From positions 722,104 through 786,103 of the forward strand of contig JAHDYR010000003.1 in NCBI GenBank assembly GCA_019828565.1: a DNA stretch of 64,000 nucleotides. The letters are read 5' to 3'. The position numbers and the translations under genes were made by a program. Positions 47,214 through 59,394 of this stretch are shown in pieces. How positions within the stretch are numbered: position 1 is the stretch's first letter; every line of letters starts with the position of its first letter. The DNA comes from Carpediemonas membranifera. Lineage: Eukaryota > Fornicata. The notes below the pieces were generated by a model. That model had not been told where the DNA came from, did not search any database, and saw only the letters and a list, made by a program, of their open reading frames with translations.

Positions 47214-50200
47214 GGCTTTTACTACAACGAAGCAATCCAGGCCAGCTCTCCTGCGTCTGGCCGATCCGGAGTCGAGCGCTTGGTCGACCCCCCATACGCG
47301 CACCTGGGACAGTGACGCCCGCAGGCTTGCTGTGCATACCAAGACACTGTCTACGTATGCGCGCCTGGTGCTGCCAGTCGGGCCGTGACCCGCCCGAGGT
47401 GTGGCTGCCCGAGCTGAAGTCGAGAAATTGGGTCGACCCAAAAGTCGCGAGTGGGAGGCGCCAAGACGGCGTGCTCCTGGAATCAGTAGGGCTCTGCACG
47501 CCCTGCGTATTCCGGTAGCACGCGGTCCTGCCGCTCCCCGTCCGCCCCAAGTGCGACTCGACCAGATCGATCGGATGCGCGCATCCAGCACAGCAGCCCC
47601 AGTCAGGCTTGGGCGCGCGGCAGCGCACGCATGTACTATTTACTACAACGAAGCAATCCAGGCCAGCTCTCCTGCGTCTGGCCGATCCGGAGTCGAGCGC
47701 TTGGTCGACCCCCCATACGCGCACCTGGGACAGTGACGCCCGCAGGCTTGCTGTGCATACCAAGACACTGTCTACGTATGCGCGCCTGGTGCTGCCAGTC
47801 GGGCCGTGACCCGCCCGAGGTGTGGCTGCCCGAGCTGAAGTCGAGAAATTGGGTCGACCCAAAAGTCGCGAGTGGGAGGCGCCAAGACGGCGTGCTCCTG
47901 GAATCAGTAGGGCTCTGCACGCCCTGCGTATTCCGGTAGCACGCGGTCCTGCCGCTCCCCGTCCGCCCCAAGTGCGACTCGACCAGATCGATCGGATGCG
48001 CGCATCCAGCACAGCAGCCCCAGTCAGGCTTGGGCGCGCGGCAGCGCACGCATGTACTATTTACTACAACGAAGCAATCCAGGCCAGCTCTCCTGCGTCT
48101 GGCCGATCCGGAGTCGAGCGCTTGGTCGACCCCCCATACGCGCACCTGGGACAGTGACGCCCGCAGGCTTGCTGTGCATACCAAGACACTGTCTACGTAT
48201 GCGCGCCTGGTGCTGCCAGTCGGGCCGTGACCCGCCCGAGGTGTGGCTGCCCGAGCTGAAGTCGAGAAATTGGGTCGACCCAAAAGTCGCGAGTGGGAGG
48301 CGCCAAGACGGCGTGCTCCTGGAATCAGTAGGGCTCTGCACGCCCTGCGTATTCCGGTAGCACGCGGTCCTGCCGCTCCCCGTCCGCCCCAAGTGCGACT
48401 CGACCAGATCGATCGGATGCGCGCATCCAGCACAGCAGCCCCAGTCAGGCTTGGGCGCGCGGCAGCGCACGCATGTACTATTTACTACAACGAAGCAATC
48501 CAGGCCAGCTCTCCTGCGTCTGGCCGATCCGGAGTCGAGCGCTTGGTCGACCCCCCATACGCGCACCTGGGACAGTGACGCCCGCAGGCTTGCTGTGCAT
48601 ACCAAGACACTGTCTACGTATGCGCGCCTGGTGCTGCCAGTCGGGCCGTGACCCGCCCGAGGTGTGGCTGCCCGAGCTGAAGTCGAGAAATTGGGTCGAC
48701 CCAAAAGTCGCGAGTGGGAGGCGCCAAGACGGCGTGCTCCTGGAATCAGTAGGGCTCTGCACGCCCTGCGTATTCCGGTAGCACGCGGTCCTGCCGCTCC
48801 CCGTCCGCCCCAAGTGCGACTCGACCAGATCGATCGGATGCGCGCATCCAGCACAGCAGCCCCAGTCAGGCTTGGGCGCGCGGCAGCGCACGCATGTACT
48901 ATTTACTACAACGAAGCAATCCAGGCCAGCTCTCCTGCGTCTGGCCGATCCGGAGTCGAGCGCTTGGTCGACCCCCCATACGCGCACCTGGGACAGTGAC
49001 GCCCGCAGGCTTGCTGTGCATACCAAGACACTGTCTACGTATGCGCGCCTGGTGCTGCCAGTCGGGCCGTGACCCGCCCGAGGTGTGGCTGCCCGAGCTG
49101 AAGTCGAGAAATTGGGTCGACCCAAAAGTCGCGAGTGGGAGGTGCCAAGACGGCGTGCTCCTGGAATCAGTAGGGCTCTGCACGCCCTGCGTATTCCGGT
49201 AGCACGCGGTCCTGCCGCTCCCCGTCCGCCCCAAGTGCGACTCGACCAGATCGATCGGATGCGCGCATCCAGCACAGCAGCCCCAGTCAGGCTTGGGCGC
49301 GCGGCAGCGCACGCATGTACTATTTACTACAACGAAGCAATCCAGGCCAGCTCTCCTGCGTCTGGCCGATCCGGAGTCGAGCGCTTGGTCGACCCCCATA
49401 CGCGCACCTGGGACAGTGACGCCCGCAGGCTTGCTGTGCATACCAAGACACTGTCTACGTATGCGCGCCTGGTGCTGCCAGTCGGGCCGTGACCCGCCCG
49501 AGGTGTGGCTGCCCGAGCTGAAGTCGAGAAATTGGGTCGACCCAAAAGTCGCGAGTGGGAGGCGCCAAGACGGCGTGCTCCTGGAATCAGTAGGGCTCTG
49601 CACGCCCTGCGTATTCCGGTAGCACGCGGTCCTGCCGCTCCCCGTCCGCCCCAAGTGCGACTCGACCAGATCGATCGGATGCGCGCATCCAGCACAGCAG
49701 CCCCAGTCAGGCTTGGGCGCGCGGCAGCGCACGCATGTACTATTTACTACAACGAAGCAATCCAGGCCAGCTCTCCTGCGTCTGGCCGATCCGGAGTCGA
49801 GCGCTTGGTCGACCCCCCATACGCGCACCTGGGACAGTGACGCCCGCAGGCTTGCTGTGCATACCAAGACACTGTCTACGTATGCGCGCCTGGTGCTGCC
49901 AGTCGGGCCGTGACCCGCCCGAGGTGTGGCTGCCCGAGCTGAAGTCGAGAAATTGGGTCGACCCAAAAGTCGCGAGTGGGAGGCGCCAAGACGGCGTGCT
50001 CCTGGAATCAGTAGGGCTCTGCACGCCCTGCGTATTCCGGTAGCACGCGGTCCTGCCGCTCCCCGTCCGCCCCAAGTGCGACTCGACCAGATCGATCGGA
50101 TGCGCGCATCCAGCACAGCAGCCCCAGTCAGGCTTGGGCGCGCGGAAGCGCACGCATGTACTATTTACTACAACGAAGCAATCCAGGCCAGCTCTCCTGC

Positions 50201-53200
50201 GTCTGGCCGATCCGGAGTCGAGCGCTTGGTCGACCCCCCATACGCGCACCTGGGACAGTGACGCCCGCAGGCTTGCTGTGCATACCAAGACACTGTCTAC
50301 GTATGCGCGCCTGGTGCTGCCAGTCGGGCCGTGACCCGCCCGAGGTGTGGCTGCCCGAGCTGAAGTCGAGAAATTGGGTCGACCCAAAAGTCGCGAGTGG
50401 GAGGCGCCAAGACGGCGTGCTCCTGGAATCAGTAGGGCTCTGCACGCCCTGCGTATTCCGGTAGCACGCGGTCCTGCCGCTCCCCGTCCGCCCCAAGTGC
50501 GACTCGACCAGATCGATCGGATGCGCGCATCCAGCACAGCAGCCCCAGTCAGGCTTGGGCGCGCGGCAGCGCACGCATGTACTATTTACTACAACGAAGC
50601 AATCCAGGCCAGCTCTCCTGCGTCTGGCCGATCCGGAGTCGAGCGCTTGGTCGACCCCCCATACGCGCACCTGGGACAGTGACGCCCGCAGGCTTGCTGT
50701 GCATACCAAGACACTGTCTACGTATGCGCGCCTGGTGCTGCCAGTCGGGCCGTGACCCGCCCGAGGTGTGGCTGCCCGAGCTGAAGTCGAGAAATTGGGT
50801 CGACCCAAAAGTCGCGAGTGGGAGGCGCCAAGACGGCGTGCTCCTGGAATCAGTAGGGCTCTGCACGCCCTGCGTATTCCGGTAGCACGCGGTCCTGCCG
50901 CTCCCCGTCCGCCCCAAGTGCGACTCGACCAGATCGATCGGATGCGCGCATCCAGCACAGCAGCCCCAGTCAGGCTTGGGCGCGCGGCAGCGCACGCATG
51001 TACTATTTACTACAACGAAGCAATCCAGGCCAGCTCTCCTGCGTCTGGCCGATCCGGAGTCGAGCGCTTGGTCGACCCCCCATACGCGCACCTGGGACAG
51101 TGACGCCCGCAGGCTTGCTGTGCATACCAAGACACTGTCTACGTATGCGCGCCTGGTGCTGCCAGTCGGGCCGTGACCCGCCCGAGGTGTGGCTGCCCGA
51201 GCTGAAGTCGAGAAATTGGGTCGACCCAAAAGTCGCGAGTGGGAGGTGCCAAGACGGCGTGCTCCTGGAATCAGTAGGGCTCTGCACGCCCTGCGTATTC
51301 CGGTAGCACGCGGTCCTGCCGCTCCCCGTCCGCCCCAAGTGCGACTCGACCAGATCGATCGGATGCGCGCATCCAGCACAGCAGCCCCAGTCAGGCTTGG
51401 GCGCGCGGCAGCGCACGCATGTACTATTTACTACAACGAAGCAATCCAGGCCAGCTCTCCTGCGTCTGGCCGATCCGGAGTCGAGCGCTTGGTCGACCCC
51501 CCATACGCGCACCTGGGACAGTGACGCCCGCAGGCTTGCTGTGCATACCAAGACACTGTCTACGTATGCGCGCCTGGTGCTGCCAGTCGGGCCGTGACCC
51601 GCCCGAGGTGTGGCTGCCCGAGCTGAAGTCGAGAAATTGGGTCGACCCAAAAGTCGCGAGTGGGAGGCGCCAAGACGGCGTGCTCCTGGAATCAGTAGGG
51701 CTCTGCACGCCCTGCGTATTCCGGTAGCACGCGGTCCTGCCGCTCCCCGTCCGCCCCAAGTGCGACTCGACCAGATCGATCGGATGCGCGCATCCAGCAC
51801 AGCAGCCCCAGTCAGGCTTGGGCGCGCGGCAGCGCACGCATGTACTATTTACTACAACGAAGCAATCCAGGCCAGCTCTCCTGCGTCTGGCCGATCCGGA
51901 GTCGAGCGCTTGGTCGACCCCCCATACGCGCACCTGGGACAGTGACGCCCGCAGGCTTGCTGTGCATACCAAGACACTGTCTACGTATGCGCGCCTGGTG
52001 CTGCCAGTCGGGCCGTGACCCGCCCGAGGTGTGGCTGCCCGAGCTGAAGTCGAGAAATTGGGTCGACCCAAAAGTCGCGAGTGGGAGGTGCCAAGACGGC
52101 GTGCTCCTGGAATCAGTAGGGCTCTGCACGCCCTGCGTATTCCGGTAGCACGCGGTCCTGCCGCTCCCCGTCCGCCCCAAGTGCGACTCGACCAGATCGA
52201 TCGGATGCGCGCATCCAGCACAGCAGCCCCAGTCAGGCTTGGGCGCGCGGCAGCGCACGCATGTACTATTTACTACAACGAAGCAATCCAGGCCAGCTCT
52301 CCTGCGTCTGGCCGATCCGGAGTCGAGCGCTTGGTCGACCCCCCATACGCGCACCTGGGACAGTGACGCCCGCAGGCTTGCTGTGCATACCAAGACACTG
52401 TCTACGTATGCGCGCCTGGTGCTGCCAGTCGGGCCGTGACCCGCCCGAGGTGTGGCTGCCCGAGCTGAAGTCGAGAAATTGGGTCGACCCAAAAGTCGCG
52501 AGTGGGAGGCGCCAAGACGGCGTGCTCCTGGAATCAGTAGGGCTCTGCACGCCCTGCGTATTCCGGTAGCACGCGGTCCTGCCGCTCCCCGTCCGCCCCA
52601 AGTGCGACTCGACCAGATCGATCGGATGCGCGCATCCAGCACAGCAGCCCCAGTCAGGCTTGGGCGCGCGGCAGCGCACGCATGTACTATTTACTACAAC
52701 GAAGCAATCCAGGCCAGCTCTCCTGCGTCTGGCCGATCCGGAGTCGAGCGCTTGGTCGACCCCCCATACGCGCACCTGGGACAGTGACGCCCGCAGGCTT
52801 GCTGTGCATACCAAGACACTGTCTACGTATGCGCGCCTGGTGCTGCCAGTCGGGCCGTGACCCGCCCGAGGTGTGGCTGCCCGAGCTGAAGTCGAGAAAT
52901 TGGGTCGACCCAAAAGTCGCGAGTGGGAGGCGCCAAGACGGCGTGCTCCTGGAATCAGTAGGGCTCTGCACGCCCTGCGTATTCCGGTAGCACGCGGTCC
53001 TGCCGCTCCCCGTCCGCCCCAAGTGCGACTCGACCAGATCGATCGGATGCGCGCATCCAGCACAGCAGCCCCAGTCAGGCTTGGGCGCGCGGAAGCGCAC
53101 GCATGTACTATTTACTACAACGAAGCAATCCAGGCCAGCTCTCCTGCGTCTGGCCGATCCGGAGTCGAGCGCTTGGTCGACCCCCCATACGCGCACCTGG

Positions 53201-53346
53201 GACAGTGACGCCCGCAGGCTTGCTGTGCATACCAAGACACTGTCTACGTATGCGCGCCTGGTGCTGCCAGTCGGGCCGTGACCCGCCCGAGGTGTGGCTG
53301 CCCGAGCTGAAGTCGAGAAATTGGGTCGACCCAAAAGTCGCGAGTG
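47214..53346 (+). repeat. 421-bp tandem repeat array, 14 full units and 1 partial
   Basis: Units start at about 47218, 47639, 48060, 48481, 48902, 49323, 49743, 50164, 50585, 51006, 51427, 51848, 52269, 52690 and 53111. All are 421 bp except the unit from 49323, which is 420 bp because a C6 run is C5. Units are almost identical. Rare variants recur about seven units apart (for example T at about 49143 and 52088; A at about 50145 and 53092), suggesting multi-unit duplication. Each unit has stop-free frames on both strands, but these are by-products. The last unit is cut off at 53346 and passes directly into the retrotransposon. Confidence 0.97.
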
Positions 53347-55660
53347 GCCGTGATGGGTACAAAACGACAAAAAGGATCCTCGCAAACCAAGTGTTCCGCT
53401 TCTGGAACGAGAAGCAGCACGCCGGTCTCCCGGTGATGCTGAAGGCTGGAAACAAGATTCTAGCAAGGCAGAGGGAGATGGCAGACTCCCTCCAGGAGCA
53501 GTACGCGAAGGTAAGCTCCGGGAAGGAACCCACCTGGGAACCCACCTGGGAAACCGAGCCGGAAACGGACATGGAGGACCATCCGCCATCGCTTGAAGAA
53601 GTGACAGCGGCGGTCAAGTCCATAAGGAAGTCCTCGGCCGGAGGCCCGGACGGGATTATTGGAGATTGTCTGAGGGACCTCCCCGAGTCAGCGTACGAGG
53701 CAATCACAGTCCTGCTCGCGAAAGTATACGACAGCGGGACCATGCCAACCACATGGAAGTATGCAGCGGTGTCGCCTATCCACAAGGTTGGGAAGGACAA
53801 GCTCACGCCCAGCTCGTACAGACCGATCTCCCTCACCCCCTCCTATACAGAGCCTACGGGAGGATACTGAAATGGCGCCTCAGGCCGACGGTGGAGAAGT
53901 TCATCCCCAGAGAGCAAGTTGGGTTCATGAAAGGGAAAACTGTAGTGGATCACATAGCCCTCCTAGCCCAACTCCACCAGTCCGGAAACCGTACCAGCGT
54001 CCTACTTGACATAGCAAAAGCATATGATACGGTCCCAAGGGACCTGCTGGTGAACAAGTTGACGCTCATGGGGGTACACCCAAGACTGACGAGGGCCATC
54101 CGAAATACACTTACAGAAACGTACATCTCGGTACGAGGGGCAAGCACATGGTCCAGAACAAACATGGGGGTCAAGCAAGGATGTGTGGTGGCCCCCACTC
54201 TGTTCATTCTCTTCACAGCTAACTGGCTAAGCCAGGCGGCACTGTACCTCCGGCATAGAGAGATCCCGGACCCCTGCCTCCCTCCAACGGACGATAGGCC
54301 CAAAAACTGCCTCATTGCAATGTTTGTAGATGATACAAGCATCTCAGCCGAGACCCCGCAGCTCGCCGAAGAAGGCACAGACGCAGTGGTCAGGGTAATT
54401 GAAGCCCATGGACTCCAGACCAGCCCAGGCAAAAATGTGGTGATAAGTACCGACGTAACTGCAGCGGTCAGCATCCAAGGAACTCCCACACTGGCGTCAG
54501 ACTCAGCAAGGTATCTGGGACTCTGGCTAGCCAGCGGGAAGAATCCGTTGGCAGCATGCATCAAAATGAAGACGTCACAATCCCGGAAATACCTAGCCCT
54601 GGCAAGGAGAGCAGGGTGGACCAAAGGATCCACCCCGGCCGCCACCTCGGAATCCATCCTCAGAACCTTCCTCTGGCCCAAGATCGAGTTCGGGATCGAG
54701 ATCTGGGGCCAAGCGCTCAGGGGAAGAGCCATCTGGAACAACTGGCGCGGCCTAATGGCAGGCACAGGACCAGGGGGAGGAGGAGCCGCCCGTGTACTAA
54801 TGGGATGGATGTGCTGGGAGGCAGATATGGGGCAGAGAGCGGTGAGGCTCTATGAGTCTGCGCACGACCCGGACCGTCCGACCCCCTAGGGAATCTGGAC
54901 TGGGCGACAGCGGAGAGAGGATCGGTCTTACATCGCCTCTACCAATGGCGACGGAGCGTCCTCCAGGGCACACAGGAGGAGATGCCCGCCAGGGAAAGAG
55001 CAAAGAGGGGAGGCTGGACCCTCACAGCAGAAGAACTACTGCACACCGGGGAGCCGAACGGCCAAAGGGGTGGCAACAGTACTAGCCCCGAAAGTCATCC
55101 TCAGCATGCAGCAAGGGAAGAGACCCAAGAAACCAGGAATGATCAAGGGTGAGATGATAACCAGACGGGAAGTCAAGAGAGTAATCATGACTGCATCCAA
55201 CACACTCCCCTCCCCCAGCAACAGTGGCAGAAGCAGAGCCATACTTGGGAGCGCGATCGGCCAGCCCCAGGCCCTCCTGAGCAGGATCAAGCGGTGTTGC
55301 CCCCTATGTACCCTGGACTCAGAAGGTGACACCATTACTCGCCTGTACACTGTCACCAGAACCGCGGCGGAAACCACCAAAATCCTCTCAGAATGGGCAT
55401 ACAACCAGCCCCTGGGAACACAAAGCCACATCATCTGCCAATGCAAGGCGGTAGAACGCCCAGAAGGATGGGATGACATCCTGGCGGAGGCGCATCTACG
55501 CACACAGTACCACGCCCTAAGGCAAGGGCAGGAGGCGGAGTGGTACAACTCAAGGGCAATCCTGGAAATGCTCTGGCTCCTCCGCAGCGAGGACCATACC
55601 GTCAGAGAGGGACTGCAGAACGGCAGATGTGCCCTTCTGAACCTCCGGAAAGACGGGTAA
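53347..55660 (+). pseudogene. LINE-type reverse transcriptase, frameshifted
   Basis: Fingers/palm motifs are in order: SSAGGPDGIIGD, SYRPISLTP, DIAKAYDTVPRDLL, MGVKQGCVVAPTLF and the catalytic FVDD (about 54325-54336). A thumb-like region and then CCPLC ... HIICQC form a zinc cluster near the C-terminus. Three breaks are seen. At about 53840 and at about 54883, one extra C in a C5 run would restore frame. Near 55065 a G4 run marks the third change. The copy is thus either decaying or mis-sequenced at homopolymers. The open frame upstream reads into the 421-bp unit, so the true start is unknown. Confidence 0.85.
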
Positions 55661-55830
55661 GTACACCATCCCAGAATCCTATGACCTCTGGGACCAGGGT
55701 CAAACTGGGACCCAACCCCCCGCCTCAACCGAAGCGGAGCGCTCCTGGGATCAGCGGGGGACGCAAGCCCCACGTATCCCGGTAGCACCCAGCCGCGGAA
55801 GGGGGACTCAACCCCGAACACTAATCTCGC
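53347..55830 (+). mobile_element. Non-LTR (LINE-like) retrotransposon, degenerate
   Basis: Begins at the abrupt end of the 421-bp array and carries a reverse transcriptase followed by a C-terminal Cys/His cluster. The tail (about 55741-55800) is about 80% like part of every 421-bp unit: both contain GCTCCTGGRATCAG and, about 30 bases on, CGTATYCCGGTAGCAC. No endonuclease domain was recognised and no poly(A) end is obvious. The right limit is approximate. Confidence 0.8.
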
Positions 55831-57210
55831 TAACACACAAACGCTCACCCATACTGGGAACGTAGACAACATTCAGCCGGCAGAACCGGCACACTCTTCA
55901 CACCATGCAGTCAATTCTGGTACCTTTTCTGGAACAAATAGTTCCAGAATTGGTTCCAGAATGCCAGAAAAAATGGCATTTGCAAGAAAAACTAAACGCG
56001 TTCAAACAATTTAGCGACGCCTTGCCATGGGATGTAAAGCAATATGCAACTAATACTGGGCCCAAGGAACGTTGATACGTACTGCTCTCATGAACTCACT
56101 CACTTTTCAGCAGAGCTCGACCAAAAACTAACAGAGGCTTGCCCGAGGTGTGCTTAAGCCAGCTCCAACTCTCTCTCAGTCTGTGACAGCTCCCCAAAAA
56201 AAATATTCTTGCTCAAAGTTGAGGTTTTCGGGAAATACTGCCAAAAAGTTTGCTTCTGCTCAAGAACGGGGGATGCGCGTTGGATACCGACACCGTTACG
56301 TAACAGTTTAACATTCATTATAACAGCGCTAGCCTCCAGATTTCCTTGCGCACGCCTTTATCTGGAGAAAATAGCACAAACTTTCGCAAGCAAACGCAAA
56401 TCGATAGAAAAATATGTTTCATGTCCAACGGAGCTAAAACTGAGCACAGTGTTATTCATCCTTCTATTCTACTAGTTTATCACTTCAAAAGGATCTGAAC
56501 TTCAGTATTGATGGTGTTATAGGCACTGGTTCGGTTCGAGTCAAAACTGACTAAACTGTGACGACGGCTAGGTGTTGAAACATGCCATACTCACTCGTAG
56601 CGTGGCGCTTAATAGTGCCAGAATTGCTTCACTGCCACAAATCAATGGAGGTTCATGTTTGTGCATAAAGTACACAAACATGAGAAGACACGAATTCGTC
56701 ACTGAATTAGAGACGATGCGCATAAGAATCAAAGATTTGGTTCAAATAGAGGAATACTACCTCTTTGCAGACGATATCGCGAAGGAATACCTTGATGTTG
56801 CGTCCATATACCTGATGAAGGCAATCCTACGTTCTCAGTGAGGCAACTAGCAAACATGAACCGTATCAAGAGACAAATATTGAAGCACTCCCCGTCCACA
56901 TCATGTTTGATAAATTTTCTGGTGTCATTCTGCTGTTAATATCAGACAAGCAAACAACGTAGTGATGCGGAGAGACCGCGTGCTGCTAGAATACGCAGGG
57001 CATGATGCACCTGTTGATACCAGGAGCGCTGTCTGGTATGATGATTAATTGCAACGAACGCGATCACCGGAAATTACCTTACCTTACCTTACCTGCAGGT
57101 ACCATGGGTGTTCGTTTTCGTCTCCAAACGCCATGGTGTAAGAGCATAAAGTGCATTTTCTGTTTACTGTGCCGTTGGGGATTGATGGCGCTGGCGTAGG
57201 GGTGCTGTGT
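55831..57210. other. AT-richer accessory spacer
   Basis: About 1.4 kb with lower GC than the gene-bearing part. An inverted GTTCCAGAAT-like sequence lies near 55930-55965. Apart from one small open frame (next entry), nothing is supported. Confidence 0.4.
56680..56841 (+). CDS. Small open frame, 53 residues, doubtful
   Basis: Starts MRRHEFVTELETMRIRIKDL and is helical and charged throughout, with composition more protein-like than its surroundings. No family recognised. It may be a fragment of a lost gene or a chance frame. Confidence 0.2.
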   Translation: MRRHEFVTELETMRIRIKDLVQIEEYYLFADDIAKEYLDVASIYLMKAILRSQ

Positions 57211-57654
57211 GGGCGCCAGGGATGAGGCGCCAGGGATGAGGGAGCCAAGATGAGGGCGCCAGGGATGAGGCGCCAGGGATGAGGCGCCAGGGATGAGGCG
57301 CCAGGGATGAGGCGCCAGGGATGAGGCGCCAGGGATGAGGGAGCCAAGATGAGGGCGCCAGGAATGAGGCGCCAGGGATGAGGGAGCCAAGATGAGGGCG
57401 CCAGGGATGAGGCGCCAGGGATGAGGCGCCAGGGATGAGGCGCCAGGGATGAGGCGCCAGGGATGAGGCGCCAGGGATGAGGCGCCAGGATGAGGGCGCC
57501 AGGGATGAGGCGCCAGGGATGAGGCGCCAGGGATGAGGCGCCAGGGATGAGGCGCCAGGGATGAGGCGCCAGGGATGAGGGAGCCAAGATGAGGGCGCCA
57601 GGAATGAGGCGCCAGGGATGAGGGAGCCAAGATGAGGGCGCCAGGGATGAGGAG
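57211..57654 (+). repeat. 15-bp minisatellite (GGCGCCAGGGATGAG)
   Basis: About 30 tandem copies, interrupted by a variant block containing GGAGCCAAGATGAG that itself recurs several times. Frames on the minus strand (LIPGASSLAPHPWR-like) are repeat by-products. Confidence 0.95.
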
Positions 57655-57664
57655 TACAGTATTT

Positions 57665-57753
57665 GAACCCCGAAAACGCCATATTACCAGCACCAATGAG
57701 CTTCATCAACGAAGATGCGCTCACTGGTGCCTGTTATGGCGTTTTCGGGGTTC
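57665..57753. mobile_element. 89-bp foldback element 1
   Basis: Left arm 57665-57701 and right arm 57719-57753 are inverted copies; the outer 18 bases (GAACCCCGAAAACGCCAT) pair perfectly and the inner parts with a few mismatches. The outer core CCCCGAAAACGCC is shared with element 2. Confidence 0.75.
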
Positions 57754-57917
57754 GTCGATCATTCTGCTCCCAAATCTGCACCTGTATTTTCGTGAGCATG
57801 CCCGGGAGCTGGGCCAGACGAGTGGTGCCACAGGGACTAAGCTCCGCTGCTCAGCCTCTGCCAGGCGACACTCGTCTGAATTCTGCACGAAAAATTCAGA
57901 CGACGAATGATGGGCAA

Positions 57918-58006
57918 GGGCCGCGAAAACGCTGAAGTACCAGCGCAAGTAGAGCGGTTTGCAATAAAATAGCTTACTTGCGCTGGTGCTGGCGTTTTCG
58001 GGGCCC
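57918..58006. mobile_element. 89-bp foldback element 2
   Basis: Left arm 57918-57951 and right arm 57975-58006 pair (GGGCC and CGAAAACGC outside, ACCAGCGCAAGTA inside). Exactly the same length as element 1 and related in its outer core, so both are probably members of one small MITE-like family. Confidence 0.75.
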
Positions 58007-58015
58007 TGAATTGCC

Positions 58016-58395
58016 CCGGGCGCTCTCCCAGGCTTCTCTCTCCCGGGCTCCTCTCTCCCGGGCGCTCTCCGGGCTTCTCTCTCCCGCGCTCTTCTCCCCG
58101 GGCGCTCTCCAGGCTTCTCTCTCCCGGGCTCCTCTCTCCGGGCTCTCTCCCGGGCGCTCTCCCGGGCTTCTCTCTCCCGGGCTCTTCTCCCCCGGGCGCT
58201 CTCCCGGGCTCCTCTCTCCCGCGCTCTTCTCCCCGGGCGCTCTCCCGGGCTCCTCTCTCCCGCGCTCTTCTCCCCGGGCTCCTCTCCCTGGGCTCTCTCC
58301 GGGCTCCTCTCTCCGCGCTCTTCTCCCCCAGGCTCTATCCTCCGGGGCTCCTGTCCCCAGCGCTGTTTCCCAGGCGCTCTGCTCTCTCCAGCGTC
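58016..58395 (+). repeat. CT-rich minisatellite (CTCTCCCGGGCT-type)
   Basis: Imperfect tandem units of roughly 15-20 bases built from CTCTCTCCCGGGC and CTTCTCCCCGGGCG. No credible protein. Confidence 0.9.
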
Positions 58396-58847
58396 CTCAC
58401 TCGTAAATGTACGTTGCTGTCTTGTCTGCTTGATCTGATTTCATTTAGTGTGCACTTTAGGGGATAGTTTCATTGCAACGCCAAAATGGCGAGTTCAGGT
58501 TGTAGCAATGATCTGATGCGCGGAATGTACTAGAAAACATTGCAATTACAACGCAAAGCAGCGAAAAGCGGAGAAATCAACATCAATAACAACATCAACA
58601 CCAAAAGAACAGTATCCCAAAGAATTGTGGGCGTTGCTGCGCCAAAGAGCAATAAATGACCACAAAGCATTCGCTTATGCACAATTAGCTGCCAGAAAGA
58701 ACACTACACCGTTACTTTGGATCATCCCAGTTCGCCGGAGATGACGCAGGTCCAGAACGCTGCCTTGGAGGGCTGGTGAAGCGGTTGTGTAGCGCTTACT
58801 CGCCTGGCCTTTGGGGCTCTCTCAACATCCTTCCAGACTACTGCATT
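58396..58847. other. Spacer without gene
   Basis: About 450 bases. A GCACTTTA motif lies at 58452-58459. Nothing else recognised. Confidence 0.35.
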
Positions 58848-58998
58848 GTCATTCACCGGAGGAGCAGGCCAGAGTCACTTGCCATCTGGCGCATCATGAG
58901 GAGATATTGGAATGTGATGATGTGTTTATTGACTAAATGAGCTGGAATTAGGCGGGTTTGATGTTGCTTACATGTTCTGTGGCATGCCTGATGTCCAA
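58848..58998 (+). repeat. Long direct repeat, left copy
   Basis: Matches 63849-64000 over its full visible length (ATTCACCGGAGGAGCAGGCC at the start of both). Confidence 0.95.
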
Positions 58999-59394
58999 AG
59001 ATGTATTTTGGCACAGTGATGTTGTTTAGTGTGCTCATTGCTGACCGCATAGTTATCTGACGTCAATGTGTCGTGTTGATGGCAAGAAATCGATGGTAGC
59101 TCGCACGTTTGAGGTAGTTGCTTGTTGCATCGATGCAACGCACTTTAAGGATTAACCACCTGCACCCCATAGCCGTTTCCTAAGGCCAGATACGGTCCTC
59201 TGTAGCGTATATACACGCGTGAATTGGGACTAGATGGGACTAGATGCAGTGTTGTGGCATGCCCGGTCTAGCTGAATCCACAAATGTGGATCGGCTCGGG
59301 CTGCCGTATAGGTGGCCTGCTCTGGACTTATGGCTGGAGATACAGTTGGCAGGTAGTTGACTCGTACATGCTCATATGGACAACCGACGGCCAT
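58999..59394. other. Spacer with 16-bp palindrome
   Basis: GTTGCATCGATGCAAC at 59124-59139 is a perfect palindrome, followed at once by GCACTTTA (59140-59147). No gene seen. Confidence 0.45.

Noticed and set aside
47214-53346. CRISPR-like array
   Set aside because: Units are 421 bp and homogeneous with no variable spacers; the host is eukaryotic.
47182-53589. Repeated open frames of 66-405 codons within the 421-bp array
   Set aside because: A unit of 421 bases shifts frame each time, and identical frames recur on both strands; no protein family is recognisable.
56520-56560. tRNA B-box-like GGTTCGAGTC
   Set aside because: No A box at the right distance and no acceptor stem could be folded.
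57079-57724. Proline/serine/tryptophan-rich frames in the 15-bp minisatellite
   Set aside because: A product of the 15-bp period, open in all three minus frames.
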